Below, one piece after another: positions 31,188-39,487 of a DNA stretch of 64,000 nucleotides. The stretch is from Segatella hominis. GTDB taxonomy: Bacteria; Bacteroidota; Bacteroidia; Bacteroidales; Bacteroidaceae. Location: the NCBI RefSeq assembly GCF_004535825.1, contig NZ_SGVY01000013.1, forward strand, positions 20,436-84,435, written 5' to 3'. Positions within the stretch are counted from its first letter, which is position 1; the number at the start of each line of letters is the position of its first letter. The notes below the pieces were generated by a model that saw only the letters and a list, made by a program, of their open reading frames with translations, was not told the origin of the DNA and made no database searches. The position numbers were made by a program, and so were the translations under genes.

Positions 31188-31652
31188 ATGGCAAAGCTAA
31201 AATATTTGGTCATTCACTGCACAGCCACAAAGGCAGGCCGTGAGGTGACGGCAGCGGAAATACGCCGCTGGCACACCTCGCCGCCGCCTGTGGGTCGCGG
31301 GTGGAAGCAGGTGGGATATACCGACCTTTTCCACTTGGACGGCAGTGTGGAGCGGCTGGTGAGGAACAACGAAGACGACAACGTGGACAGCTGGGAGATA
31401 ACCAACGGGGCGGCAGGCTTCAACAGCGTAAGCCGACACGTCGTCTATGCCGGAGGCTTGGCAGCCGACGGCAAGACCCCGCAGGACACCCGCACGGCGG
31501 CGCAGAAAGAAGCCCTCAGAAAATACGTGCTGGACTTCCACGAGCGACACCCGCAAGTAATGATCGTCGGCCATCACCAACTAAACAAGGCCAAGGCGTG
31601 CCCGTCGTTCGACGTACCCGCGTGGCTTGAAAGCATAGGTATCAAACAATAA
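31188..31652 (+). CDS. N-acetylmuramoyl-L-alanine amidase (endolysin)
   Basis: 154 residues, Amidase_2 fold. YLVIHCTATKAGREV carries the first zinc His; GGLAADGKTPQDTRTAAQ and the HHQLNKAKACPSFDV motif carry the second His and the ligand Cys. It cuts the lactyl-Ala bond of peptidoglycan for host lysis. No signal peptide, so release would need a holin or another export route. Confidence 0.88.
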   Translation: MAKLKYLVIHCTATKAGREVTAAEIRRWHTSPPPVGRGWKQVGYTDLFHLDGSVERLVRNNEDDNVDSWEITNGAAGFNSVSRHVVYAGGLAADGKTPQDTRTAAQKEALRKYVLDFHERHPQVMIVGHHQLNKAKACPSFDVPAWLESIGIKQ

Positions 31653-31661
31653 TTAAAATGA

Positions 31662-32048
31662 ATGAGCAGCGAAATAATAACCCTCATCGTGTCTTCACTG
31701 ACGGCGACAATTAGCGCACCGCTGGGCGCGTGGCTCGGCGCGAAGCTGCAAAGCCAGAAGTACAAGACGGAAATCGACAGCCTGCGGGCGGAGGTACAGA
31801 AAAAACTCGCTGGCGTGAAAGACAGTGAACTGGAGAACGTGCGCAAGGCAAACGACATCTTGGTCGATGGTATTGTAACGCCGCTTAAAAAGGAAATAAA
31901 CAGTTTACGCCGTGACGTGGATAAATTCAGAAAAGCAGTGGAGAAAATACCTTCCTGCGCTCACGCTGACAATTGCCCTGTGTCTCGCCAGCTGCAAAAG
32001 CTCGAAGACCGCGACAACGGAGCAGACAACGACGACGCAGGAAAATAA
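31662..32048 (+). CDS. membrane-anchored coiled-coil lysis-region protein
   Basis: 128 residues. An N-terminal transmembrane segment (IITLIVSSLTATISAPLGAW) is followed by a coiled-coil soluble part (SLRAEVQKKLAGVKDSELEN and onward). Size and topology match inner-membrane spanin or holin-like proteins of the lysis cassette. Its 3' end overlaps the spanin-like lipoprotein gene in another frame by 137 bp, a typical spanin arrangement. Confidence 0.55.
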   Translation: MSSEIITLIVSSLTATISAPLGAWLGAKLQSQKYKTEIDSLRAEVQKKLAGVKDSELENVRKANDILVDGIVTPLKKEINSLRRDVDKFRKAVEKIPSCAHADNCPVSRQLQKLEDRDNGADNDDAGK

Positions 32049-32451
32049 CGACTACCAGCAAAGGCTCGACAGCATGGTGAGGGTGGAGATAGGCAAGACG
32101 CTCACCCACCTGCATGAGCAGAACAGCCAGAGCGAAACGGACGTTATCATCTTCGACACCACACAGCCCGCCGACAGTTCGACGGGTCTGCCACCAGTGA
32201 AGGCAGCCGTGAAGCACCGCAAGAGCGTGCAGAGCAAGGACAGCACCGCACAGCGAAGCAGCGAGCAGGCCGCAACCAACGTGCAGAGGCAGACGCAGGA
32301 CAAAGGCAAGAGACTGGCAGACACGAACAGCAAGACAAAGGAAAAGACAACACAGCCCGCACACACGATTTTCAATTCATGGCTCTGCGGGCTACTGTGC
32401 GTCCTGCTGGTCTGGGGCTTCATCAAGTACAAACGTAAAAACAAAAAATAA
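31912..32451 (+). CDS. candidate unimolecular spanin (lipoprotein with C-terminal membrane helix)
   Basis: 179 residues from GTG 31912. Signal with lipobox CLASC (Cys28) for outer-membrane lipidation, a long polar Thr/Gln/Ser-rich middle, and one C-terminal transmembrane helix (WLCGLLCVLLVWGFI) with a basic end. This topology, linking both membranes, is that of u-spanins such as phage T1 gp11. It overlaps the preceding gene out of frame. Confidence 0.65.
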   Translation: MTWINSEKQWRKYLPALTLTIALCLASCKSSKTATTEQTTTTQENNDYQQRLDSMVRVEIGKTLTHLHEQNSQSETDVIIFDTTQPADSSTGLPPVKAAVKHRKSVQSKDSTAQRSSEQAATNVQRQTQDKGKRLADTNSKTKEKTTQPAHTIFNSWLCGLLCVLLVWGFIKYKRKNKK

Positions 32452-32455
32452 TACA

Positions 32456-33628
32456 ATGGCAACAAGTTTAACAATCGTGCGCCAGAATGGCAACGTGGCC
32501 AAGTCGCTGGACGGCCAAGACCATGTGAGCGGCTTCATCGCCTACCTTTTGCAGGGCGACATACCCGCCGCCTTCGCAAACGGCCAAGTGCAGGCCATAA
32601 GCACCATCGACAAGGCCGAAGAGCTGGGCATCACGGCCGACTCGGACAAATGGAGCGTCAAGATGCTGCATTACCAGCTTGAGGAGATATTCCGCATCAA
32701 CGACGGCATAAGCCTCTTTGTGGGTCTTTTCTCGAAGCCTGAGCAAATGACCTTCGCTGAGGTGGCGACCGTGCAGAACTACGCGGAGGGTGCCATCAGG
32801 CAAATGGCCATCTGGAACGGCGACACGGAAGTGACCGCCGACAACATCACCAAGCTGGAGGCAGCCGCCGACGCTCTCGACAAGCAGAACGCGCCTCTCT
32901 CGGTGCTCTACGCGCCAAAGGTGAAAGACTACAAGTCGCTTCCAACCAACCTCGCCGCAAGCTCTGAGCGCGTAAGCGTGGTTATCGCACAGGCTGGCAG
33001 CGGGACGGGCGCGAAACTCTACGCGGACAAAGGAAACGGCACCAAGGCCTCCGTGTCGGCCATCGGCGTGGCACTCGGCACGCTCTCAAAGGCGGCTGTG
33101 CATGAGTGCATCGCGTGGGTAAAGAACTTCCCGTCTGGCATCAGTGTGCCAGCTCTGGGCGACGGCAAGCTCATCAGGAACATAGACAAGGCGGAGCTGG
33201 AAAAGCTCGACAAAGCCCGTTACCTGTTCCTCAACACCGTGGTGGGCGTGGCTGGCAGCTACTGGAACGACAGCCACACCATGGACAGCGCGACCAGCGA
33301 CTACGCCGCCATAGAGAGCGTGCGAACCATGGACAAGGCCGTCCGCGGAATACGCACCTACCTCACACCTGAGCTGGGCGGAAACGTCTATATAGACCCC
33401 GACACGGGCAAGCTGCAATCCTACACCGTAAGCCACCTCGAAACGACGGCAAACATACCGCTGGAGGAAATGGAAAAGGCGGGAGAGCTGAGCGGCTACA
33501 AGGCGGAGATAGACCCCGAGCAGGACGTGCTCAGCACAAGCACCATCGAGGTGGTAATCAAGAACGTGCCCGTGGGCGTGGTTAGAAAGTTCAAGGTTAA
33601 AATCGGTTTTGTCAAATCCTTAGAGTAA
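32456..33628 (+). CDS. tail sheath protein (DUF2586 type)
   Basis: 390 residues. The N-terminal and C-terminal regions (VPVGVVRKFKVKIGF) and the central VLYAPKVKDYKSLPT / TVVGVAGSYWNDSHT match DUF2586 sheath proteins of contractile Mu-like tails. It polymerises around the tube and contracts upon infection. It is followed by the tube gene, the canonical order. Confidence 0.75.
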   Translation: MATSLTIVRQNGNVAKSLDGQDHVSGFIAYLLQGDIPAAFANGQVQAISTIDKAEELGITADSDKWSVKMLHYQLEEIFRINDGISLFVGLFSKPEQMTFAEVATVQNYAEGAIRQMAIWNGDTEVTADNITKLEAAADALDKQNAPLSVLYAPKVKDYKSLPTNLAASSERVSVVIAQAGSGTGAKLYADKGNGTKASVSAIGVALGTLSKAAVHECIAWVKNFPSGISVPALGDGKLIRNIDKAELEKLDKARYLFLNTVVGVAGSYWNDSHTMDSATSDYAAIESVRTMDKAVRGIRTYLTPELGGNVYIDPDTGKLQSYTVSHLETTANIPLEEMEKAGELSGYKAEIDPEQDVLSTSTIEVVIKNVPVGVVRKFKVKIGFVKSLE

Positions 33629-33635
33629 CAGCAGA

Positions 33636-34079
33636 ATGAAAATACAGATTAAGAACGGCGTGCCTTACGTGAACGGTGAGGTCGTGGGCTGGGCGGACAT
33701 CGTTGTTTCCCTCGCGGGCGTGCCCGTGACTGGCATCACTGGCGTGGAATATGAGGACGACCAAGAAGTGAACGCCGTGTACGGCGCAGGCCGTTACCCC
33801 GTCGGCTACGGAAAGGGGCGCATCACGTGCAAAGGCAAAATTACCCTTTTGCAGGAGGAGGTCGTTTCCATACAGCGGCAGGCACCAAGCGGACGCTTGC
33901 AGGACATCGCGCCTTTTAACATCACCGTGAGCTACTTGCCCGCAAACGGCATGATCGTGACCGACAAGCTACGCAACTGCCTTTTCTCGAAGAACTCGCG
34001 CAGCTGGAAAGAGGGAGACACCAAGCAGGAAATCGACCTCGACCTCATCATGTCGCATATAGAGTGGCACAACAAATAA
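33636..34079 (+). CDS. tail tube protein
   Basis: 147 residues. Beta-rich with the typical start after sheath (WADIVVSLAGVPVTGITGVEY) and a glycine-rich turn region YGAGRYPVGYGKG. Position directly after the sheath and before the frameshifted chaperone identifies it as the inner tube (Mu gpM counterpart). Confidence 0.75.
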   Translation: MKIQIKNGVPYVNGEVVGWADIVVSLAGVPVTGITGVEYEDDQEVNAVYGAGRYPVGYGKGRITCKGKITLLQEEVVSIQRQAPSGRLQDIAPFNITVSYLPANGMIVTDKLRNCLFSKNSRSWKEGDTKQEIDLDLIMSHIEWHNK

Positions 34080-34123
34080 ACATTTAAACAACAATAAACA
34101 GGTATTTAAACAGTATTTAGGCT

Positions 34124-34459
34124 ATGGCAAAGATACAGGAACAAAAAGTATATGACGGCGGTGTTACCGCTGAGCAGGTGAAAATATGGAAAGGGCAGCA
34201 CCGCAAGGTCGCCCGCATCGAGGTGGAAGACGGCGACGAAAAGCACGTCGGCTATTTCAAGCGTCCAAGCATGGAGACCATGGCGGCCAGCACCAAGGTG
34301 GCGAAGACCGACGAAGTAAAGGCGGGCGGCATCTTGTTCGACGGCTGCTGGCTCGGCGGCAGCGAGTTTATGCGCACCGACCCTGTTTTGTTCGTACCGA
34401 CAATGGCACAGCTAAACAACATCATGCTCGGCGCGTCCGCCAGCCTAAAAAACGCATAA
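34124..34459 (+). CDS. tail assembly chaperone, zero-frame product (Mu gp41-like)
   Basis: 111 residues. Lies between the tail tube and tape measure genes, the place of the chaperone pair in all contractile-tailed phages. Contains GYFKRPSMETMAASTKVAKT and the C-terminal PVLFVPTMAQLNNIM. It ends six codons-worth after a slippery heptamer (34447-34453), so a fraction of ribosomes would continue in the -1 frame to make the longer form. Confidence 0.75.
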   Translation: MAKIQEQKVYDGGVTAEQVKIWKGQHRKVARIEVEDGDEKHVGYFKRPSMETMAASTKVAKTDEVKAGGILFDGCWLGGSEFMRTDPVLFVPTMAQLNNIMLGASASLKNA

Positions 34460-34483
34460 CGTCGCACCTGCTTCGGGTGGACG
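34447..34483 (+). promoter_or_regulatory. programmed -1 ribosomal frameshift signal
   Basis: Canonical slippery heptamer A AAA AAC (34447-34453) in register with the upstream gene, a 6-nt spacer, then a stem-loop: CGTC-G-CACC (34460-34468) pairs with GGTG-GACG (34476-34483), seven-base loop and one bulged G. This is the classic heptamer-spacer-stem architecture. Confidence 0.8.
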
Positions 34484-34695
34484 TGGAAGACGGAGAGGAA
34501 GACAAGGACGGGTTCGTGAAAGCCTGTGCGCTCATTCGTTCCAACTTGCACATCGACCCGACGGCGGGCAGCGACGACGACTTCGCGCAATGGTACGCCG
34601 AGGCTTTGTGGCTGGAAGAAATAAGGCTGAAAAATCAAGCTGAGGTGTTAGCGCGCGTTTTGTCCGCTTTGTTCGGCGAGCGCAAATCCATGTAA
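34453..34695 (+). CDS. tail assembly chaperone, -1 frame extension
   Basis: Entered by -1 slippage at 34447-34453; about 80 residues are added, giving a fusion of about 190. The extension reads KKRITSHLLRVDVEDGEEDK and continues with WYAEALWLEEIRLKNQAE. There is no independent start or leader. In related phages both the short and the extended proteins chaperone tape-measure assembly. Confidence 0.75.
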   Translation, partial: RITSHLLRVDVEDGEEDKDGFVKACALIRSNLHIDPTAGSDDDFAQWYAEALWLEEIRLKNQAEVLARVLSALFGERKSM

Positions 34696-34700
34696 ATGGC

Positions 34701-34784
34701 ATGGCAGAAAGTGGCGAGCAGATAGAACGGCATGACAAGGAGACCGACGCCAACGAGCACCGTTACCACCTTAGCCAAAAATAA
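34701..34784 (+). CDS. tiny ORF (27 residues), charged
   Basis: ATG at 34701, product MAESGEQIERHDKETDANEH followed by RYHLSQK, very hydrophilic. It lies between the chaperone and the tape measure genes. May be translated or be chance; no family. Confidence 0.25.
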   Translation: MAESGEQIERHDKETDANEHRYHLSQK

Positions 34785-34801
34785 AAATACCGTCTCTATC
34801 A

Positions 34802-34809
34802 TAATTTTG
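34802..34809 (+). promoter_or_regulatory. possible promoter before the tape measure gene
   Basis: TAATTTTG (TAnnTTTG) 46 bp upstream of the ATG at 34856; no TTTG -33 box is evident. Confidence 0.35.
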
Positions 34810-34855
34810 CCGTTATATTTAACACGGCTGCAAATATAACAAAATAAATTGAACT

Positions 34856-37027
34856 ATGCAAGTTTTTAATTACAATTTTAACATAAACGGGAATTTTTCT
34901 CAGTCCATTACCCAAATGGCACAGCAGACCGACGCTTTCACGCAAAAGGCGCAGGGTGCCTGCGCGTGGTGTGAGAAATGGGCTGGAAGACTTGCAAAGC
35001 TCAATTTGGCATCGGACTACGTGCAGCAGCTCTCTGCCACATTCCGCAACTTCGGGCAGGCAAACGTAGAGCTCGACAGTCAGATGCACGACCTTTCGGC
35101 TGTGGCTGGTGTCACTGGCGAGGGTCTTAAAACGATAGAGAGCTACGCCCGCGAGAGCGCGAAGACGTTCGGGTCGGACGCAGGCACGGCCGTGCAGGGC
35201 TACAAGCTGCTTCTCTCTCAGCTCACGCCAGAGCTGGGCAAATGCCCGCAAGCCCTCAAAGCCATGGGCGACGCTATACAGACGACCAGCAAGCTAATGG
35301 GAGGTGACGGCACGGCAGCGGCTGAGGTTCTGACCACCGCCATGAACCAGTACGGCGTAAGTCTCGCCGACCCTATGGAGGCCAGCCGCAAAATGGCTGA
35401 GATGATGAACACAATGGCAGCGGCCGGACAGGCAGGAAGCGCGGAGCTACCAGCCATCAAGGCGGCCTTGGAGCAATGCGGTATGGCGGCAAAGGCCGCA
35501 AACGTGAGCTTTGAGGAAACGAACGCCGCCATTCAGGTGCTCGACAAGGCGGGCAAGAAAGGCAGCGAGGGCGGCGTGGCTTTGCGTAACACGTTGTCGA
35601 TACTATCGCAGGGGCGTTTCTTGCCAAAGGACACACGCGAGGAACTGGAGAAAGCGGGCATCGACGTTATAGCACTGGGCGACAAAAGCAAGAGCCTGAA
35701 AGAACGACTCGAGATGCTGAAGCCCATACTTAGCGACTCGGCACTTTTCAGTAAACTTTTCGGCATGGAGAACGCCAACGCCGCCCGCGCGCTTGTGCAG
35801 GGCACCGACTCGCTGGCGCACTTCACTGAGGCTGTGACTGGGACAAACAGCGCGGTGGAACAGGCGGGCGTTATCATGGAGAGCGCGGCTGAGAAAAAGG
35901 CGCGCTTCCGTCAAAAGATAGAGGATCTAAAGATAAGCTTCGCACAACTCACGGGCGGCGTGTCTTCTTACATCGGCATCATGGCAGGAATGCTCGTCCC
36001 CGTGTCTCAGCTCATGCCCCTTATACTTGGAACAGGCAAGGCCATCAAGTTTGTGGTAACGCTGAACTATGCCTCCTATCTCGGACGCATCGCCACCATG
36101 GCACGCTCGGCGGCGGTGAGCATCGCGCTCATGGGCAGCCAGACGGCCATCACAAACGGCATTTCTCTGGGCTTCGTCGGAAACGTGGGGCGCGCCACCC
36201 TCTCGCTGCTTCGCTTCGCCACCGCTGGCATCTGGTCTGGCATCAAGGCGTTGGGCGCGTTCATGCTCTCTCTTGTCACCACTGGCGGCGCGTCCGCCAC
36301 GTTCGCTGGCATCGCATCGGTGAGCTTCGGGGCTTTCAAGCTCTCGGCAGTCTCGGCGTGCAGGGCTGTGAGCATCGCCATAATGAACATCCCGATTATC
36401 GGCTGGATAGCGGCGGCCATCGCCGCGCTCATCGCCGTGGGCGTTTACTTCTGGAACACGTCGGTGAAGTTCCGCGCGGTGCTGAAGGGACTGTGGGCGG
36501 CGTTCAAAGCCGTGTTTGTCGGCATCGGACAGCTCGCAAAGCAAACCTTCGGGGCGATAGGCGACCTCATAAAGGCGGCCTTTAAGCTGGACGCTGGAGG
36601 CATCACGGCGGCACTTAACAAGCTCAGGGGCGCATACAGCAGCTACGGCAAGGAGGTGGGCAAGGCGTTCAACGACGCTTACACCGCCGAAATGAAAGCG
36701 GGAGAAAAGGAGAACGCCAAGAAGACGGCCAAGAGGCAGGGCAAGCAGGCGGCGACATCGCCCGCAGGCGTGCCGAACGTGCCGACCCCGTCTGTGCCAG
36801 ACGTTACGGGAGGCACGGCTGGGAAGACCAGCAGCAAGAAGACGGGCAGCGGCGGCAGTTCTGACAGCGGCGGCAAAATCCGAAACGTGAGCATTCACGT
36901 GGACAAACTCGTGGAACGTCTGGAGATACACACCGCCAACCTGCAAGAGAGCGCGGAGCGTGTGAAGGACGTTGTGGCGCAAGCCCTTTTGTCCGCCCTG
37001 AACGATACCAACTTAGCAATGGAGTAA
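34856..37027 (+). CDS. tail tape measure protein
   Basis: 723 residues. Sets tail length and is ejected on infection. The N-terminal part matches the TIGR01760-type core (DSQMHDLSAVAGVTGEGLKT, AGQAGSAELPAIKAALEQCG, KKGSEGGVALRNTLSILSQG). Several hydrophobic helices lie at about residues 380-560, and the C-terminal region is basic/Ser-Gly rich. Short for a tape measure, consistent with a short contractile tail. Confidence 0.88.
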   Translation: MQVFNYNFNINGNFSQSITQMAQQTDAFTQKAQGACAWCEKWAGRLAKLNLASDYVQQLSATFRNFGQANVELDSQMHDLSAVAGVTGEGLKTIESYARESAKTFGSDAGTAVQGYKLLLSQLTPELGKCPQALKAMGDAIQTTSKLMGGDGTAAAEVLTTAMNQYGVSLADPMEASRKMAEMMNTMAAAGQAGSAELPAIKAALEQCGMAAKAANVSFEETNAAIQVLDKAGKKGSEGGVALRNTLSILSQGRFLPKDTREELEKAGIDVIALGDKSKSLKERLEMLKPILSDSALFSKLFGMENANAARALVQGTDSLAHFTEAVTGTNSAVEQAGVIMESAAEKKARFRQKIEDLKISFAQLTGGVSSYIGIMAGMLVPVSQLMPLILGTGKAIKFVVTLNYASYLGRIATMARSAAVSIALMGSQTAITNGISLGFVGNVGRATLSLLRFATAGIWSGIKALGAFMLSLVTTGGASATFAGIASVSFGAFKLSAVSACRAVSIAIMNIPIIGWIAAAIAALIAVGVYFWNTSVKFRAVLKGLWAAFKAVFVGIGQLAKQTFGAIGDLIKAAFKLDAGGITAALNKLRGAYSSYGKEVGKAFNDAYTAEMKAGEKENAKKTAKRQGKQAATSPAGVPNVPTPSVPDVTGGTAGKTSSKKTGSGGSSDSGGKIRNVSIHVDKLVERLEIHTANLQESAERVKDVVAQALLSALNDTNLAME

Positions 37028-37035
37028 AAAAGGAA

Positions 37036-37641
37036 ATGTTACCAATCAGTTTTAAGTTTGTGGCAGCGTCCGCGGCCGTGCAGGCCAAGGGGTACCTCTA
37101 CCGCTTCAAGCCCGCCCGCACGACGGCATCGCCAAGCTGGGACGGCGCGGGCGGCAGCATACTGGCCGAAGAAGTGGCAAGCCCGTACACAGATAAAAGT
37201 TTCTGGGCTGGCCGTTACGCGCTTTGCGAGCTGACATTCAGGAAAGAGAGCGGCGAGGAGCTGACGGTGAACGACGCGATAGCCGCCATATCGAAGCGCA
37301 AGAACATCGTCACCACCCAACTGGTGGGAATGGACGGAACCGTCAAGGAATACATAAACGACGGGGACTATGGCATCAACCTCATAGTGGGCGTGCAAGC
37401 CATCAAGGGCGGCAAAATCGTGGACGAATACCCATCCGACGGCATTACACAGCTGCGCAAGTTCTTCGACGTGAAAGAGGCCATTTATGTGCATTCTGAG
37501 TTCTTGGAACTTTTCGACATCAGCAAGGTGGTGGTGCAGGACTTTAGCGTGACGCAAGCCACACACAGCAACTACCAGCCCATCGAGTTGTCCCTGCTCT
37601 CGGACGGCGACTACAACGTGTACAGCACGGAATACAAATAA
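37036..37641 (+). CDS. tail protein (DUF6046-like)
   Basis: 201 residues. Follows the tape measure by 8 bp, where Mu encodes the tail/DNA circularisation protein gpN. The sequence (FWAGRYALCELTFRKESGEE, ISKRKNIVTTQLVGMDGTVK) resembles proteins annotated as DUF6046 in Bacteroidetes phages. Probably a baseplate/hub-proximal structural component. Confidence 0.6.
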   Translation: MLPISFKFVAASAAVQAKGYLYRFKPARTTASPSWDGAGGSILAEEVASPYTDKSFWAGRYALCELTFRKESGEELTVNDAIAAISKRKNIVTTQLVGMDGTVKEYINDGDYGINLIVGVQAIKGGKIVDEYPSDGITQLRKFFDVKEAIYVHSEFLELFDISKVVVQDFSVTQATHSNYQPIELSLLSDGDYNVYSTEYK

Positions 37642-37683
37642 ACGGTTAAACGGTATTTAATACCCCATTAAACGGCATTCATC

Positions 37684-38637
37684 ATGTACAGGCTAACGGC
37701 AAAAATAGAGATAGCGGGCGCAAAGACGTGGCAGCTCGATTTTGTCACTGAGGTGGAAATCACCCGCGACACTGAGAAGCTGACGGACATCTGCAAAATC
37801 ACCCTGCCCAAGAAAATAAAGTGGGACGGCGCGGCGGAAATCCCCGTCAAGCGCGGCGATACCGTCAAGGTGTGGCTCGGTTACGACGGCAGCAACGAAC
37901 TGGCTTTCGTCGGCTATGTCAAGGAGGTGGGCTTCAAAACGCCCGTTGTGCTGTACTGCGAGGACGAAATGTTTAAGCTAAAGCAAATGCCAGCCGTAAA
38001 GAAGACCTACAAGAGCGTGACGGTGGAGCAGCTGTTGAAAGACCAAGGGCTAACGGACGTTAAGGTCATGGGCGAGCAGGCGTTGGGCGCGTACCGCGTC
38101 ACGGCCGACACGGTGGCCAGTCTGCTGGGCAAGCTGCAAGAGAGCGGCATTCGTTCTTTCTACCGGTATGAGGACGGCAAGCCCGTGCTATACGCGGGTG
38201 TGATATTCGAGCGCGGCACGTCCGCATCGCAAGTGTTCGCCACTGGCGTGAACATCATAAACGACCAGAGCCTCGAACAGCAGAAAGCCGACACCATGCG
38301 GCTGAACGTGAAAGCGGTGAGCATCATGCCCAACAACAAAAAAATAAAGGTGGAGGTCGGCGACGCTGACGGCGAACGCCGAACGATCACCACATACAAC
38401 AAGACGGAAAGCCAGCTAAAGGCATGGGCGGAGCAGGAAATCAAACGACTGAAACGCGATGGCCTCAAGGGTAGCCTTACGACATTCGGCTACAAGCTGG
38501 TCGACAAGCTCGACACGGTGGGCATCAAGATAGACGGCGCAACCATGGGCATTTATCAGGTGAAAAAGAATGTCATAAAATACAGCTCTGGCGGTTATCG
38601 CCAAGAAATAACGCTGGGGCTGAGGGTAGCAGAGTAA
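37684..38637 (+). CDS. baseplate hub protein (late control D-like, Mu gp44-like)
   Basis: 317 residues. The layout (VEITRDTEKLTDICKITLPK, GDTVKVWLGYDG, VGYVKEVGFKTPVVLYCED, SVTVEQLLKDQGLTDVKV) corresponds to gpD/gp44-type hub proteins, which form the cap between the tube and the spike. Preceded by an ATTAAACGGCATT leader motif. Spacing of 4 bp to the spike-like gene. Confidence 0.7.
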   Translation: MYRLTAKIEIAGAKTWQLDFVTEVEITRDTEKLTDICKITLPKKIKWDGAAEIPVKRGDTVKVWLGYDGSNELAFVGYVKEVGFKTPVVLYCEDEMFKLKQMPAVKKTYKSVTVEQLLKDQGLTDVKVMGEQALGAYRVTADTVASLLGKLQESGIRSFYRYEDGKPVLYAGVIFERGTSASQVFATGVNIINDQSLEQQKADTMRLNVKAVSIMPNNKKIKVEVGDADGERRTITTYNKTESQLKAWAEQEIKRLKRDGLKGSLTTFGYKLVDKLDTVGIKIDGATMGIYQVKKNVIKYSSGGYRQEITLGLRVAE

Positions 38638-38641
38638 GGAC

Positions 38642-39205
38642 ATGAACATCGCGACAATGATTAGGCAGCTCGCTGGAGACAGCGGCAAGGGCATGGGCTT
38701 CACGGTAGGCACCGTCACAGCGGTGGACAAAACAGCCCGCACGGTGGACGTGCAGCCGCTCAATGAGGACGCGCCGCTGCTGGGCGTGAACCTGCAAGCG
38801 AACCAAGAGAGCGCGGTCGGCGTGGTGCAGATACCGCGAAAGGACAGCTTTGTAATGGTGGGCTTTGTGCAGGACGGCGCGGCTGGCATGGTTCTGCTGT
38901 GCGACGACATAGAGGAGGCGCAGGTGGTCGTCAAGGACACCGACACGGCCAGCGTCGTGGTAAATGAGAAGGGAGTTTGTATGAACGGCGGCTCGCTCGG
39001 CGGGCTGGTAAAGGTGGAAGACATCACCAAGCGGCTGAACCTCATAGAAAAGGACATCAACAACCTCAAGCAGGCGTTTGCCAGTTGGTCGCCAGTTCCG
39101 CAAGACGGCGGCGCAGCCCTGAAGGGAGGCGTGGCAAGCTGGGCGGGTCAGCAGCTGACGGAGAGCAAGCGCGGCGACTACGAGAACGAAAAGGTAAAGC
39201 AATGA
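38642..39205 (+). CDS. baseplate spike/assembly protein (gpV/gp45-like)
   Basis: 187 residues. The N-terminal OB-fold-type pattern (GTVTAVDKTARTVDVQPLNE, VGVVQIPRKDSFVMVGFVQD) is that of gpV-like spike proteins that puncture the outer membrane; a C-terminal helical part follows with INNLKQAFASW. The stop overlaps the next ATG (ATGA). Confidence 0.65.
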   Translation: MNIATMIRQLAGDSGKGMGFTVGTVTAVDKTARTVDVQPLNEDAPLLGVNLQANQESAVGVVQIPRKDSFVMVGFVQDGAAGMVLLCDDIEEAQVVVKDTDTASVVVNEKGVCMNGGSLGGLVKVEDITKRLNLIEKDINNLKQAFASWSPVPQDGGAALKGGVASWAGQQLTESKRGDYENEKVKQ

Positions 39206-39480
39206 ACGGACTAATAACGGACATCGGCACGGGCGACCTGCTTGTGGAGCACAAGAGGGCGGTCGTCACGGATAGCGACGGGCAGACGGTGGAAGCCGTG
39301 CTCCTCGCACAGCGCGGCGAGTTCAAGGAACGCCCGCTCATAGGCGCGGCGGTTAGGCAGCTACAAGGCGGCTGCAAGGACGTGTTCTGGCCGCAAGAGA
39401 CAAAGAAAATGATAAAGGCCGCAGGCGTGGAAGTCACCCGTGTAAAGGTGGACGCTGACGGCACGATAAACATAACATAA
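39202..39480 (+). CDS. baseplate wedge-like protein (Mu gp46 position)
   Basis: 92 residues from the ATG overlapping the spike stop. MNGLITDIGTGDLLVEHKRA and QLQGGCKDVFWPQETKKMIK fit small gp25/gp46-type wedge proteins; the gene position supports this. No decisive motif. Confidence 0.5.
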   Translation: MNGLITDIGTGDLLVEHKRAVVTDSDGQTVEAVLLAQRGEFKERPLIGAAVRQLQGGCKDVFWPQETKKMIKAAGVEVTRVKVDADGTINIT

Positions 39481-39487
39481 TACAGCT

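Noticed and set aside
34186-34447. Upstream part of the -1 frame in the chaperone region as an independent gene.
   Set aside because: Arg/His-rich shadow of the zero-frame gene; only the part after the slippery site has normal protein composition.
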